Assembly (NCBI GenBank): GCA_963989385.1
Contig: OZ022498.1
Location: 104,269,298 to 104,333,297 of the forward strand
Source of the DNA: Ctena decussata
Taxonomy: Eukaryota; Mollusca; Bivalvia; Lucinida; Lucinidae
Length of the DNA stretch: 64,000 nt
Reading direction: 5' to 3'
Both the position numbers and the translations under genes were made by a program. The notes beneath the pieces were generated by a model. That model saw only the letters and a list, made by a program, of their open reading frames with translations, was not told the DNA's origin and searched no databases. Within the stretch, counting starts at the first letter, position 1. Each line of letters opens with the position of its first letter. Positions 1 through 9,774 of the stretch are shown here, one piece after another.

Positions 1-164
1 GATGTACCCATACATCTTTAGACCTAATGAATTCAACAGAATGTCAAAATAGTCCCTTGTCAGAAATGTGCTTTTATGTGAGTGTGTGTGTTGCTTTGTT
101 CAAGTGCTTTAGCGAATAAAACTTGCCGCTATGGTATGCTACGTCCATGCACCTGAAAACAAAT

Positions 165-400
165 GAGCCGCGACACGACAAAACCAACAATGTGGTTGTG
201 CGCCCAGCGCAGACTCAGATCAGCCTGGGCATCAGCCAAATCCGATCAGACTCTTCGCTAAACGCTTAAAGGGTAGCTAAGGGTCTAAGCTACCTCCATG
301 CGGACAGCGAAGACTCTGATCAGACTGGGCGGATGCCCAGGCTGATCTGAGTCTGCGCTGGGCGCACAACCACATTGTTGGTTTTGTCGTGTCGCGGCTC
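165..400 (+). mobile_element. 236-bp palindromic MITE-like element, copy 1
   Basis: Near-perfect inverted repeat. The left arm begins GAGCCGCGACACGAC and the right arm ends GTCGTGTCGCGGCTC; arms of about 70-80 bp surround an asymmetric centre of roughly 75 bp. Seven copies occur in this window and six are exactly 236 bp (one is 234), which fixes the ends. The flanks here are AAAT on both sides, a candidate 4-bp target duplication. The centre reads CTTAAAGGGTAGCTAAGGG on the plus strand, which I call orientation A (+). No transposase is encoded, so it would be a non-autonomous DNA element. Related palindromes are, to my knowledge, abundant in bivalve genomes. Confidence 0.85.
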
Positions 401-572
401 AAATGCTTATACTGTGCGTGATTACGTGATTAATTTGCGTAGATTCCTGTTCAGCCGCTTAGCTGAAAAGTTAAGTTGTTGCTAGACGATTCTTGTCGGA
501 TGTTAATCTTCTGATTCTGATAGATGGATAACAAATCAGATCGAGACGACAGGGAAATTACACAGTACAGAT

Positions 573-808
573 TAGCCGCGACATGACAAAACCAACAATG
601 TGGTTGTGCGCCCAGCGCAGACTCAGATCAGCCTGGGCATCCGCCCAGTCTGATCAGAGTCTTCGCTGTCCGCATGAAGGTAGCATAGTCCCTCAGCTAC
701 CCTTTAAGCGCTTAGCAAAGGGTCTGATCAGACTGGGTGAATGCCCAGGCTGATCTGAGTCTGCACTGGGCGCACAACCACATTGTTGGTTTTGTCGTGT
801 CGCGGCTC
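573..808 (-). mobile_element. 236-bp palindromic MITE-like element, copy 2
   Basis: Same length and arms as the copy at 165-400, but the asymmetric centre is inverted (orientation B, minus). The first base is mutated (TAGCC for GAGCC). AGAT precedes the left end (569-572) and AGAT follows the right end (809-812), giving a 4-bp target duplication. Only 172 bp separates it from copy 1, forming an inverted pair. Confidence 0.85.
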
Positions 809-1310
809 AGATTATGTTTAAAAATTATTACCAGACTATTACCGGATAAAAGCCCGCAGTTTATAATAAAGTAGTTCAGTTTCATCAGACGTTCTAAAAT
901 CTTTAATATCTAAGTACTTCTAATGTTAATGTAGACGACTAGATACAAATACACACAAATAGAAAGTTTAATTATGTTCGGACATGTTATAACAGTAAAA
1001 CACATTTTAAAACTGGTTCAAAAAACCCTTTTATTTGGGATATAGTTGGACCGTATTTCATCAGATTTGGAAATATTAAAATGGGCAGTTTAAAAACTGG
1101 CTCTAATGCTTTTATATAATTTAAAATATTATAAATTGTATCTGTTGACGGTTAGGTTCAAAAGGTGTCTCTATGCCAAGTCAGTTTGTATCCCAAACTA
1201 TTTGAAAAGCAATTAAAAAATAATTCTTTTAGCCAATGTCAGGACTATATTGATTTTAGTGTGACTTTTTTGTTTTCACGTAATTTTAAAGCAATGCCTT
1301 CGTCAACCAT
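809..1310. other. AT-rich gap, nothing recognised
   Basis: About 500 bp of AT-rich sequence with stop codons in all frames. I see no tandem repeat, inverted repeat or motif that I can name. Confidence 0.5.
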
Positions 1311-1710
1311 TTGGTGGGTTGGTTAGTTGTTTGGGGTTCAACTTCTATTTGAAACAGTATTTCAGTCTATATTGAGCCACCTCCCAGGGAGAGAAAGAAA
1401 GAAAAGAGATGGGATAGCGGAGAGAAAGAAAAAGTCCAAACAACCCCACAGAAGGTGCTCCTGCATGCACAGTACGCCCTTGCTCTAATATTATCTAAGT
1501 TAGTATACTGTGCTAGCAGTATGTGGGGTTGGGGTTGTTTGAACATTTTTTCTCTCCTCTATCTTACCTCTTATTTCTCCGTCTCTCTGGGAGACCGCTC
1601 GATATAGTTTAAATAGTCTCAAAGAGCCGTTAAACCCCATACACCCTACCCCACACCCAGGACGCCCCGGCACTTAAGATACCCAGCACTATTGCTCGAC
1701 CACGAGCCCC
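1311..1710 (-). mobile_element. SINE-like element, minus orientation, interrupted by an antisense piece
   Basis: Minus-strand copy of a roughly 230-310 bp dispersed family seen about ten times here. On its sense strand the family runs: head with GTGCCGGGGCGTCCTACT, a GTAGGGCAAGGGCC segment, GGTGCGGGTGGGGTTGTTTGG, a CT-rich tract, GGGAGACGGCCCGATATAG, CTGTCTCAAAGGGCCGTTAA, and an AACC-rich simple tail. Here 1311-1490 is the tail-to-middle part and about 1658-1710 the head; 1507-1645 between them is the same family in the opposite orientation. SINE-like behaviour is inferred from target duplications at other copies; no clear tRNA A/B boxes were seen. Confidence 0.6.
1507..1645 (+). mobile_element. 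SINE-like fragment inside an antisense copy
   Basis: Plus-orientation piece from the TGTGCTAGCAGTA segment through the CT-rich tract to GAGCCGTTAAACCCC. It lies inside a minus-orientation copy, so the locus could fold into a hairpin. No target duplication could be defined. Confidence 0.5.
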
Positions 1711-2214
1711 TCCTGCAATCAGCACACATTTAAAGAAGATAGTGCATTCTACAAAAGTGGTACCATCGTAAGTCATGTATAAACTTAACAGACACTGTCT
1801 GCTGAACCTGTTGTCCTAGAAATGGTACCATCTGTACAACTGTTTGAGGTAAAAAGCCACTGAAAAACCATCAGTAATTTGTATTAAATGCACCAAGTTT
1901 AGCTTTTGAAAAAGCTTGAGAGGTTATCCCATAGCAATGAATCTATAGGATGCAAGGGGTAAAGTAGAAAATTGGCAGAAATACAAGTAAGTTTCATTGT
2001 ATTCTTGAACTTTGTTGAAGCTGTAGGTAAGTGGCGAGTTCGACAGCTTTTTCTTTTTGTCTAGTCATTGCTTGTAACAGCTGAGCTTCAGTGTTATTAA
2101 CTCATGTCAGGTGACCAGTACAGTTTAGTGACAACACTTCCTATGTGGACTTTACTCCCTGGTAATTGCTTGTAATAGGTGAGATGCTTGTGATAAGTTT
2201 TACAGTCCATGCCT
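1711..2214. other. Gap, nothing recognised
   Basis: The phrase 'GGTAATTGCTTGTAATAGG' recurs in degenerate form near 2160 and 2390, suggesting old repeat sequence. No coding signal is seen. Confidence 0.35.
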
Positions 2215-2320
2215 TGGCGATGCTGGGAGGGATCCTTCAGCTGGGTGCGACAAAATATGGGAGCAATTACCGGCAAATAATAGGATCCGCATTTAGCGAA
2301 ATGAAACGGCGCTTAACCTA
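2215..2320 (+). repeat. Diverged direct repeat, unit 1
   Basis: GGCGATGCTGG, GGTGCG, ACCGG, CGCATTTAGC and ACGGCG occur in the same order again at about 2945-3045, with point changes and small indels. Two MITE-like elements (2438-2828 and 2896-2950) lie between the two units. Confidence 0.5.
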
Positions 2321-2437
2321 GTACAACTTGTTATTGCTCTGTACTGTTACTGACAACAACTCCTGGTAGCTGAACTAAACTCTCGGGTAATTGCTTGTAC
2401 AGGGTGTGATAAACACAAGGGGGCCACTTGGTCTGTA

Positions 2438-2828
2438 AAGGGGTACATATATGCCGCTGGAACTCTGATAACCCACCCTATTCATGTATAACACAAATAC
2501 CAAAATACATACCTATTCATGTATTTTGTATCAAATTTGGACCCTATTCGTTCATGTATACTGCAGAAAAAGTGCTTGGATTAGCTCATGAATTTTCCGT
2601 TAAGCCTTAAAGAAAATTTAAGAAATAAGTATGCTGAGAACATTTGTTGTCTTTGTAATCGATGTTTGTTTCTTTTTGATAACAAAAATCAGATAAGCTG
2701 GCTTATATATACAGAGCTTGGGGAAATAAGACCTTTTCGTGTATATTAGTCTGTAAAATCATACCTATTGATGTATCTGGCAGATCAAAAAAGTAGGGCT
2801 ATTCCAGCGGCACATATATACCCTGCTT
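2438..2828. mobile_element. 391-bp MITE-like element with TA flanks
   Basis: Terminal inverted repeats: the left end reads AAGGGGTACATATATGCC and the right end is close to its reverse complement (GGCACATATATACCCTGCTT). They continue inward through GCTGGAA/TTCCAGC. TA at 2436-2437 and 2829-2830 is compatible with the TA target duplication of Tc1/mariner-type elements. The interior is AT-rich with a repeated TACCTATTCATGTAT-like phrase and has no transposase. The 60-codon frame inside is at chance length. Confidence 0.6.
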
Positions 2829-2895
2829 TATAATGGAAGTGACCCCTCGTGGTGATAAAGTGATTACGATAAGCTATAACGATCATGCATTAGCC

Positions 2896-2950
2896 GCAGC
2901 AGACACGTGACGTCGAAATGACGCCGAATTGACGTCGCGTGCCTGCTGAG
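2896..2950. mobile_element. Short hairpin, probable deletion derivative of the 61.6-kb MITE
   Basis: Arms GCAGCAGACACGTGACGTC and its near reverse complement GACGTCGCGTGCCTGCTG enclose a few bases. The same end motif (CAGCAGGCAC...GTGCCCGCTG) and GACGTC core occur in the 239-bp element at 61568-61806, so I infer a miniature relative. Confidence 0.5.
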
Positions 2951-3045
2951 GCGATGCTGGCGAAACCCTGCAGTAGGGTGCGCCAAATGCAGAAGTACCG
3001 GAAAATAGTGGGACCCATATTTTAGCAAAAAAAAAAACGGCGTAC
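2945..3045 (+). repeat. Diverged direct repeat, unit 2
   Basis: Partner of 2215-2320. It carries GGCGATGCTGG, GGGTGCGCCAAAT, TACCGG and TTTTAGCAAAA and ends ACGGCG after an A-run. Confidence 0.5.
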
Positions 3046-3049
3046 AAAT

Positions 3050-3150
3050 CGAGTACGAATTCCTAACTTAATATGGTTATCCCCGAGGGGATAACCATAT
3101 TAAGTTAGGAATCTCGGGGATAACCATATGAAGTTAGGAATTCGTACTCG
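3050..3150. repeat. Compound hairpin
   Basis: An inner perfect palindrome (3061-3110) is built from TCCTAACTTAATATGGTTAT and its reverse complement around CCCCGAGGGG. An outer arm CGAGTACGAATTC (3050) pairs with GAATTCGTACTCG (ending 3150). The arm sequence is present three times, so alternative pairings are possible. Probably a fold-back MITE remnant. Confidence 0.75.
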
Positions 3151-3367
3151 AATAAAGTATTGTTCTATTGTGCATTTATAGCCATGCACTTAATAACACC
3201 TGTAGAGAATAATACTTTTTGTAATAGTCTGGTGTTCTTTAAAACTTGCACGGCTACATACCAAGACCGGCGGATGAGTGGAGGAAGCTTATATGAGACA
3301 ACCCCAAAAGTTTCAGGTGAGTTCGATGTGTTTCTGTTGTATTATTGCACTGCATCATTTTACTTCA

Positions 3368-3609
3368 GGCCCCGAGGTTATAAAACATTTTTCATGCTCA
3401 ACTCAGCTGAGCATGAAAAATTATCTGCTAATAAATAGCAAATTACTGATAAGTACAGATGTTTTCACGCTCAGTTTAGCTGAGTATGAAATTTTTTCTG
3501 CTTATGAATATGAAAATGCCAACATTAGTTGGCATTTTCATATTTATTAGCAGAGAAAATTTCATGCTCAGCTGAGTTGAGCATGAAAAATGTTTATAAC
3601 CTCGGGGCC
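3368..3609. mobile_element. 242-bp fold-back MITE-like element
   Basis: Begins GGCCCCGAGGTTATAAAACA and ends with the near reverse complement ...TGTTTATAACCTCGGGGCC. Both arms contain a nested palindrome around CTCAGCTGAG, and the centre is GCCAACATTAGTTGGC. Nearly the whole segment pairs with itself. The two ~90-codon frames across it are by-products of the palindrome. Confidence 0.8.
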
Positions 3610-4539
3610 AGTTCTACTTATTTTTCAAACGCTTCTACTTTAAAGATTTATAGATATATTTATGCCTATTCTGCGTACAATGAACTTTCCATTCTGGTTT
3701 AAACAATATTTTATTCATAGAAATTACATATATATAGTACAAAAGTAAATAATGGCACAGGATCTGACAGTTAACAAAATGTTTATATAAAAGCCATCTC
3801 CTGATATAAAAGCCATCTCCTGGGCTTTCTATTCTGGGCATAAATGATATTGTTCTGCGTGTCAGGCATTTTTTTGGCTGTCAAGTGATAACGCCATTAT
3901 AACGAATGATTTTAATTATTTTAACCAAAAATGCTTTTAATATTGCCAGTATAGTTGCAGAATATTACTTGTAAGGTGATTGTAGATAAATGCCACACTA
4001 TTTTTATCTCAAATGCAGTGGCACATTTTGATTTTCATTTGTTTCTGTACTAATGTTTCAGTTTCACTCTGGTAATCTCATTTTCACCCACTTCGCTGCA
4101 AGTGGAAAATTTGTCCACGAGGATATCATCGACCCAGTTAGACAGTGTTTCAGTGTTGATTATGGTGGTTTATCATTTGCATCACTATTTCATACAAATA
4201 TGTCTAAACACATTGCTCATTTAGTTAGGTGTATGGCGGGGACATTCATCACCTTTAGTGATTGTCTAGTTCTATATAATACTTACTACAATTTTATTTT
4301 CTTCTGCTAACGTTATTGGTGCTTTTGTTTTCTATTTAACTTCTAGAGACTATTTTAGAACAATAGCGAGCACGTGGCTTTACCTATCCATCTTCCTATT
4401 TTTCAGAGAGCTAACAGACTAATAATTTTACCTTGAAAAAGGTCAGCAATTGACCAAAACCGGTCTACGAATAAATTTACACTGATAAATTCGCCCGTTT
4501 GTTTGTTGTTTCATTCCGTTTGCCTTCTTATCCTTTGAG
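3610..4539. other. Gap with a small 19-bp direct duplication
   Basis: The only structure seen is TATAAAAGCCATCTCCTG repeated in tandem at about 3786-3823. The 85-codon frame at 4053-4310 has no homology I recognise and is within chance length. Confidence 0.4.
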
Positions 4540-4752
4540 GTTGATTGGTTGTTTTGGTTGAACGGCTGTTTGAGACAGTATTTCAGTCTATCTCATCTGT
4601 ATCAGAGAGAGGGAGAAAGAAAAGTGATATGATAGGCAAAAGAATACATATTCAAACAACCCTTTTCCACCTGCACGTACTACAAGCACAATAGACCCTT
4701 GCCCTATTATTATCAAAATTCGCTGGAAATTGGCCAGCACCATCGCCCAATG
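4540..4752 (-). mobile_element. SINE-like element, minus orientation
   Basis: GATTGGTTGTTTTGG tail, TTTGAGACAGTATTTCAGTCT, a GA-rich tract, CAAACAACCC, a degenerate 'CACCTGCACGTACTACAAGCACA' segment, CCCTTGCCCTA, and a head ending CCAGCACCATCGCCC. It is more diverged than the copies at 28 kb. Confidence 0.6.
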
Positions 4753-4817
4753 CTACCATCCCTTAAGCGTAAAGGAAGGGCAATGCTTCTTCGGAAAGCC
4801 TGGCATAAAAAGAAGAT

Positions 4818-5051
4818 GACCCGCGACACGAGAAAACCAACAATGTGGTTATGCGCCCAGCGCAGACTCAGATCAGCCTGGACATCCGTAAGTTTCACAG
4901 ACTCTTCGCTAAAGGTTTAAAGGGTAGCACAGGGTCCAAGCTACCTCCATGCGGAGAGCGAAGACTCTGATCAGACTGGGCGGATGACCAGGCTGATCTG
5001 AGTCTGCGCTGGGCGCACAACCACTTTGTTGGTTTTCTGGTGTCGCGGCTC
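4818..5051 (+). mobile_element. Palindromic MITE-like element, copy 3 (234 bp)
   Basis: Orientation A, with AGAT at 4814-4817 and 5052-5055 as the 4-bp target duplication. The left end is GACCCGCG (one substitution). Two bases shorter than the other six copies. Confidence 0.85.
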
Positions 5052-5436
5052 AGATATTGAACCTTCTGACTTGAAAAAGGTACCAAGAGGAAGCTTGGTA
5101 TCTAGTTTTAATGACGTCACTGATATATGTATACTTTGCTTTCTTTCTTATCAAGGCTTGCATATTTTAATAGTTTAAAAACTTAAAAACAATGACTGCA
5201 ATGCATTAAGAATTTAAGGTAGAAAGCTAGTGACTAACTTATTTTTTATACCCCCAACTTCGGAGGTATAAAGGGGATATTGATTTGGGCCTGTCCGCCC
5301 GTCTGTCCGTAACGCTTTCAGGCAGTTGGGAAACTTAAGAAGCGCTTATGCTAGGATCTTGATTTTTTTTTGTGTTGCATGTACATGAAAAATAGGGGAC
5401 CCGTTGTTTTCCTCCGCCGTTCTTTAGGATAAAATT
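5052..5436. repeat. Gap containing a short terminal hairpin (5247-5270)
   Basis: TATACCCCCAACTTCGGAGGTATA-type hairpin followed by a GTCCGCCCGTCTGTCCG tract. Similar hairpin-plus-'GTCCG' boundaries occur near 22955-22993, 30030-30069 and 31158-31188, suggesting the end of a hairpin-terminated element. Its other boundary is not identified. Confidence 0.45.
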
Positions 5437-5848
5437 GTAAAAAGCGGTTCAATCTTCACGTTTGGTAATAAAATATGGGTTGATGTGCATTTATTGAGTC
5501 ATTTAACTGGCAAAAAGTAGAGAAAACAAGTTTTTGAAAAATAACAAATCGCTCTACAAAATACAAGTTCCTGTTCTGGTTTCCCATCTAGCAATGCTAT
5601 ATTAACATAGGCGGGATAGTGATTGGGACTCCACGCCTGTACATTGTATTTTTACCATTTTATCTAACTGAATGAAATCGAAAGTAGGTCATTACCCAAA
5701 TATATAAATTTTCAAACACTTTTTACGTGAAACTCAATGATGTTTTATCTGGCTAATCACGGTCATTTACAATGACGCAACTATAGTGAGAAGCCTGCAG
5801 CAATACCTCACGATAAAATTTTTCAAGCTGATAGAGCAATGGGGCCTT
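5437..5848 (+). repeat. Dispersed repeat, ~410 bp, copy 1
   Basis: Closely matches 35010-35415 throughout, from GCGGTTCAATCTTCACG through GGCGGGATAGT.ATTGGGACT and GAAATCGAAAGTAGGTCAT to GCTGATAGAGCAA..GGCCTTA. A reverse-oriented piece lies at about 24680-24790, and the right part recurs in the duplicated unit at 37696. No terminal repeats or coding signal were seen. Confidence 0.7.
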
Positions 5849-7560
5849 ACAGCTAGGATTCTGATATTTGGCACACAGTTACAGACTAAGGGGTAGATGA
5901 CCTAATTAACTTTTGAGCATTTTTCCGTAAATTTTCAGATGAGTTATTCCCCGTTTTTAGTAACTGGCAATTTGTATAGGAACAAGCTGTTGAACAAAAC
6001 ATCTGAATAACCGCATAAGCTAGGATTCTTAGAATTGGCATGCAGGTTTAGACCAAGGTGTAGATGAGCTGATTAACTTTAAGCCTATTCCATAAATTTT
6101 GGTTGAGTTATTTCCCTTTTACAGACATTGGCATTTTATATGGGAATTACCCTTGGAACAAAATATCTGAAGAACCGCTTAAGGTGGTGATTTATGGTAA
6201 ATGTAAAAATCTGCATAAAACCATAAAAAAGGAACGTATCTCCCTGAAAGCTAGCAGACTTCTTATTTTCGTAGTTCTTTACAGTTTAGAATACAAAATA
6301 GACGTACATGCTGCTTAAAAAGTGTTTTTATAAGGAAAGTTCAAAGGGTAATTTTCTGCGAATAAATCTGAAAAAATAATATCGTTATTGAAAATTTACG
6401 TAGTGCTGAAGGTGCACTATTGCATAATGAAGAGCGTCCTAGCAATTATTTATTCCAACTCTTTCTCAAATTGTAATGTAGACCAGATGAAAACGGTAGC
6501 TTTTTCTCAATGTTCAGCCATGTACAAAGTCAATGCACACTGGACGCATTTATTAAATATAGGGTAGGCAAGCATACCTATGTTAACACCTACAATATAA
6601 ATAATACATTACTGACATGATCAGTGGTGTGTAGATAAAATTGTTCAACCTTGTTAAAATAGTATCTCCTGTCTCACCTGTGTGTTTTGACAAAAAAATT
6701 TGGACACAGACTGCATCTTTTTTCAACTGCTCAGCCTGATAATGTGTGAAAGAGATGGAAAAAATAATTGCCAGGACGCTCTCCATTATGCAACTAGGTA
6801 CTCTAAGCACTAAGTATATTTTCAATAATGATATTATTTTTTCAGATTTATTCGCAGAAAATTACCCTTTGATCTTCTCTTATAAAAACACTTTTTAACA
6901 TTAACAAATGCTGCATTTTGGGATTCAAGATTATGAGAAACAACATAAAGAAGGCATCTGCTAAGTCTTGGAAAGATCAGTGTTACTTTGAGTATTTTAT
7001 GCTGATTTTTGTCTTTGTCCCAAATCAGTGATTATCACCACCTTAAGCAAGCATGTTTATATTTGGCATACAGTAAGGTGTAGATGAATTGATAAACTAT
7101 TGAGCATATTTCGTAAATATTCAGTCGAGTTCTTCCCTGTTTTCGGACATAAGCATTTTGTACAGGAACAGGATTGTGAACAACATATTTAAAGAACCGC
7201 ATAATCTTTATATTTGGAATGCAGGTTTAAACCAAGGTGTAAATGAGCGTATTAACTTTTGAGCCTATTTCATAAAGTTTCGATTTAGTTATTCCCCTTT
7301 TTTCAGACATTGGCATTTTATATAGAAATAACCTTTTGCACAAAATATCTGAAGGACGCCTTCAACTAGCATGTTTATATTAGGCATCCAGCTACAGACC
7401 AAGATGTCGATGAATTGATTAACTTTTGAGCATATTTCGTAAATTGTCAGTTAAGTTATTCGCCATTTTCGGACAAAGACATTTTATATAGAAAAAAGCT
7501 TGTGAACAAAATATTAAAAGCACCACATAGGCTTGGATTTTTATATTTGGCAAAATGCCT
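5849..7560 (+). repeat. Degenerate array of ~160-bp units, interrupted by an 860-bp insertion
   Basis: Each unit runs GCTAGGATT..TATTTGGCAT, GACCAAGGTGTAGATGA, TTGATTAACTTTTGAGC, TATTTCGTAAATTTTCAG, GAGTTATTCCCC, ACATTGGCATTTTATATAG, GTGAACAAAATATCTGAA and ACCGC. Roughly two units lie left (about 5860-6180) and three right (about 7043-7560) of the TTAA element at 6183-7042. Divergence between units is substantial, so the array is old. Confidence 0.65.
6183..7042. mobile_element. 860-bp TTAA-flanked element
   Basis: Inserted in the ~160-bp array. TTAA flanks it at 6179-6182 and 7043-7046, and the ends are GGTGGTGAT...ATCACCACC. Longer internal inverted repeats (about 6317-6451 against 6763-6899) pair through GGTAATTTTCTGCGAATAAA, GAAAATTTAC..AGTGCT and GCGTCCT.GCAATTATT. 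A TTAA target is typical of piggyBac-type elements and some MITEs. No transposase is visible. The 71- and 80-codon frames inside are by-products. Confidence 0.65.
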
Positions 7561-7571
7561 TTGTTATTTTA

Positions 7572-7709
7572 AGCTAGTAGATGCAACCAGCAAATAGAGA
7601 ACATGGATCTTTATAAATACAAGAGGTCAAGGTCACCGAGAGCTAGTAGATGCAACCAGCAAATAGAGAACATGGATCTTTATAAATACAAGAGGTCAAG
7701 GTCACCGAG
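7572..7709 (+). repeat. Perfect 69-bp tandem duplication
   Basis: The unit AGCTAGTAGATGCAACC...AGGTCAAGGTCACCGAG occurs twice without visible change (7572-7640 and 7641-7709). It carries the AAGGTCAAGGTCA-type motif found in arrays elsewhere in the window. The absence of divergence suggests a recent event. Confidence 0.85.
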
Positions 7710-7723
7710 ATGGGAAAGATTGA

Positions 7724-7941
7724 CCAAAAAGTGCATTTTTGATACTAGTCAAGTCTTTGAATCGAATGCCCAATTCAAAATAAGAAATTTCAGACTGCTT
7801 TTCTCTGTTTTCGTCACCAGATATTGCCAGGGTCACTGATGAGGCTTTATTAGCCGAAACTACGTAGTCTGGCCCATGTTCCTTCTTCTGAATGTATTCT
7901 CTGCTCCTGAAGGAACTCTTTAATATTTTCATTTTACTTCA
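7724..7941 (+). repeat. Direct repeat unit 1 (~215 bp)
   Basis: Repeated at 8106-8320 with few differences. Shared landmarks are CAAGTCTTTGAATCGA, AAGAAATTTCAGA, TCACCAGATATTG, GGTCACTGATGAGGCTTTA, TTCTGAATGTATTCTCTGCTC and GAAGGAACTCTTTAA. An older reverse-strand piece lies at about 13262-13345. Confidence 0.75.
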
Positions 7942-8105
7942 CTGCAGCTGGTGTTGTGCCATGTGGCGGCCGTAAAACGTCTTTACGTATCATCCATAGT
8001 GCAGATTTTATTTTCGTCCTTTGAGGTCAGAGGATATTTTCTGAGAAATCTGAAATTTTAGACTGGTTTAGACTCTTATTCTAGAGCATGGTCTTTTTAT
8101 TATTT

Positions 8106-8320
8106 GGAACCTTTTTGATACTATTCAAGTCTTTGAATCGACTGCTCAATTTAAGTTAAGAAATTTCAGAATGCTTTTCTCTTTCTCTGGTTTTGTCACC
8201 AGATATTGTCAGAGTCACTGATGAGGCTTTATTAGCCGAAATTACGTAGTCTGACCCATGTTCCTTCTTCTGAATGTATTCTCTGCTCTTGAAGGAACTC
8301 TTTAAGATTTTCATGTTACA
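8106..8320 (+). repeat. Direct repeat unit 2 (~215 bp)
   Basis: Partner of 7724-7941; the spacing between unit starts is about 382 bp. Followed by a degenerate double phrase GTTCTGGC.TTGAAATA at 8331-8390. Confidence 0.75.
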
Positions 8321-9042
8321 TACTGCCATGTTCTGGCTTTGAAATATATAGTTTGTAATGTTCTGGCCTTGAAATAAATAAGTACGAACATGTTAAAACG
8401 CAACCTTAGATCACAACACTGCATTAACTAAATCTTTTAACTAGACAAACAAAGCTAACAGTCCCATCAATTTCAAAAGTTAGTCTGTTTTGTTCTGAAA
8501 TGATATCATTTGCTGAAAGCATCACAGCAGGGCAGTCTGTATTGTACACTTTTCCTTGCGAATTACATAATACAAGTCATGGAAAGTATGTCGAGGAGGT
8601 AGTAATTTTCCTCTTTTGATCGGTTTGTCTGTATGTCTATTCATTTATTTATGTATCTGTCTGCTAACAATTACCTCATTTGGTTGAAATTTTCTGATTT
8701 TCAGCCACGAACCGGGTACATTTGTGGAAGTGTGCCTTCAAATGCGAGAAAAGAAGCACATGTATGTAGGGAAGGTGAAAAATCCGTTTTGAATGCCCTT
8801 GAACTGAATCACTTCTTAGTTTTACCAACACGTGAAAATCACAGATTCCATAAACCAAACACTGGAGTTTCCAAGCAGGCACACCAAGTTTATTCAACCT
8901 TGAATGAACGTAAAGACGCTGAATCAAGAATGGTCAATGTTGATTCAACGCTGTGTGCCCAGTGTCGAAGACCGCATTCTGTATTCTTTGTCATCTGTAT
9001 TAAAGATTTGTGAGACTTTCTCGGTTGGGCTTTATTTAAGAT
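8321..9042. other. Gap with one ATG-initiated 126-codon open frame (8633-9013)
   Basis: An ATG opens at 8633 and the frame closes with TGA at 9011-9013. An acceptor-like TTTTCTGATTTTCAG ends at 8704, inside the frame. The product has no signal peptide, transmembrane segment or domain that I recognise. A 126-codon frame is near what chance gives in 64 kb read in six frames. I treat it as unproven; it could be a terminal exon. Confidence 0.2.
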
Positions 9043-9278
9043 GAGCCGCGACACGACAAAACCAACAAAGTGGTTGTGCTCCCAGCGCAGACTCAGATCA
9101 GCCTGGGCATCCGCCAAGTCTGATCAGAGTCTTCGCTGTCCGCATGAAGGTAGCTTAGACCCTTAGCTACCCTTTTAACGCTTCGCCAAGAGTGTGGTCA
9201 AACTGGGCGGATGTCCAGGATGATCTGAGTCTGCGCTCGGCGCACAACCACATTGTTGGTTTTCTCGTGTCGCGGCTC
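9043..9278 (-). mobile_element. 236-bp palindromic MITE-like element, copy 4
   Basis: Orientation B. AGAT flanks both ends (9039-9042 and 9279-9282). Only 115 bp before copy 5. Confidence 0.85.
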
Positions 9279-9393
9279 AGATGCTTTTTTTATACATCAA
9301 ATATGGCCGTTTCTATTTTTCGATGACCGTTGTGAGATTGCTAGTTCTTCTAAGGTCTCATTTAATTATATACGACTTTCTTACGAAACAAAT

Positions 9394-9629
9394 GAGCCGC
9401 GACGCGACATAACCAACAATGTGGTTGTGCGCCCGGCGCAGACTCAGATCAGCCTGGACATCTACCCAGCCTGATCAGACCCTTCGCTAAGCGCTTAAAG
9501 GATAGCTAAGGGTCTAAGCTACCTCCATGCGGACAGCGAAGACTCTGATCAGACTGGGCGGATGCCCAGGCTGATCTGAGTCTGCACTGGGCGCACAACC
9601 ACATTGTTGGTTTTCTGACGTCGTGGCTC
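9394..9629 (+). mobile_element. 236-bp palindromic MITE-like element, copy 5
   Basis: Orientation A. AAAT flanks both ends (9390-9393 and 9630-9633). With copy 4 it forms a second closely spaced inverted pair. Confidence 0.85.
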
Positions 9630-9774
9630 AAATTCAGTTGATATTTTTGTGAGAACTACCGTTTTGTGATTACAATGTAATTTTTCTCTCAAAATGTACT
9701 TCATTTTGCATATTTTGCCTTGTCTGTTGCTTAGTTATTCGGGGTCTCACTGATAGTTTTCTTTTGCTCCGGTA

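Noticed and set aside
4699..5086. Overlapping 61-73-codon frames sharing a RRLRSAW-type motif on both strands
   Set aside because: They read through the arms of the palindromic element; the same peptide appears wherever the element occurs.
8633..9013. 126-codon ATG-initiated frame as a gene
   Set aside because: Near chance length for 64 kb in six frames, no recognised domain, and an acceptor-like site lies inside it. Kept only as a low-confidence candidate within the gap entry.
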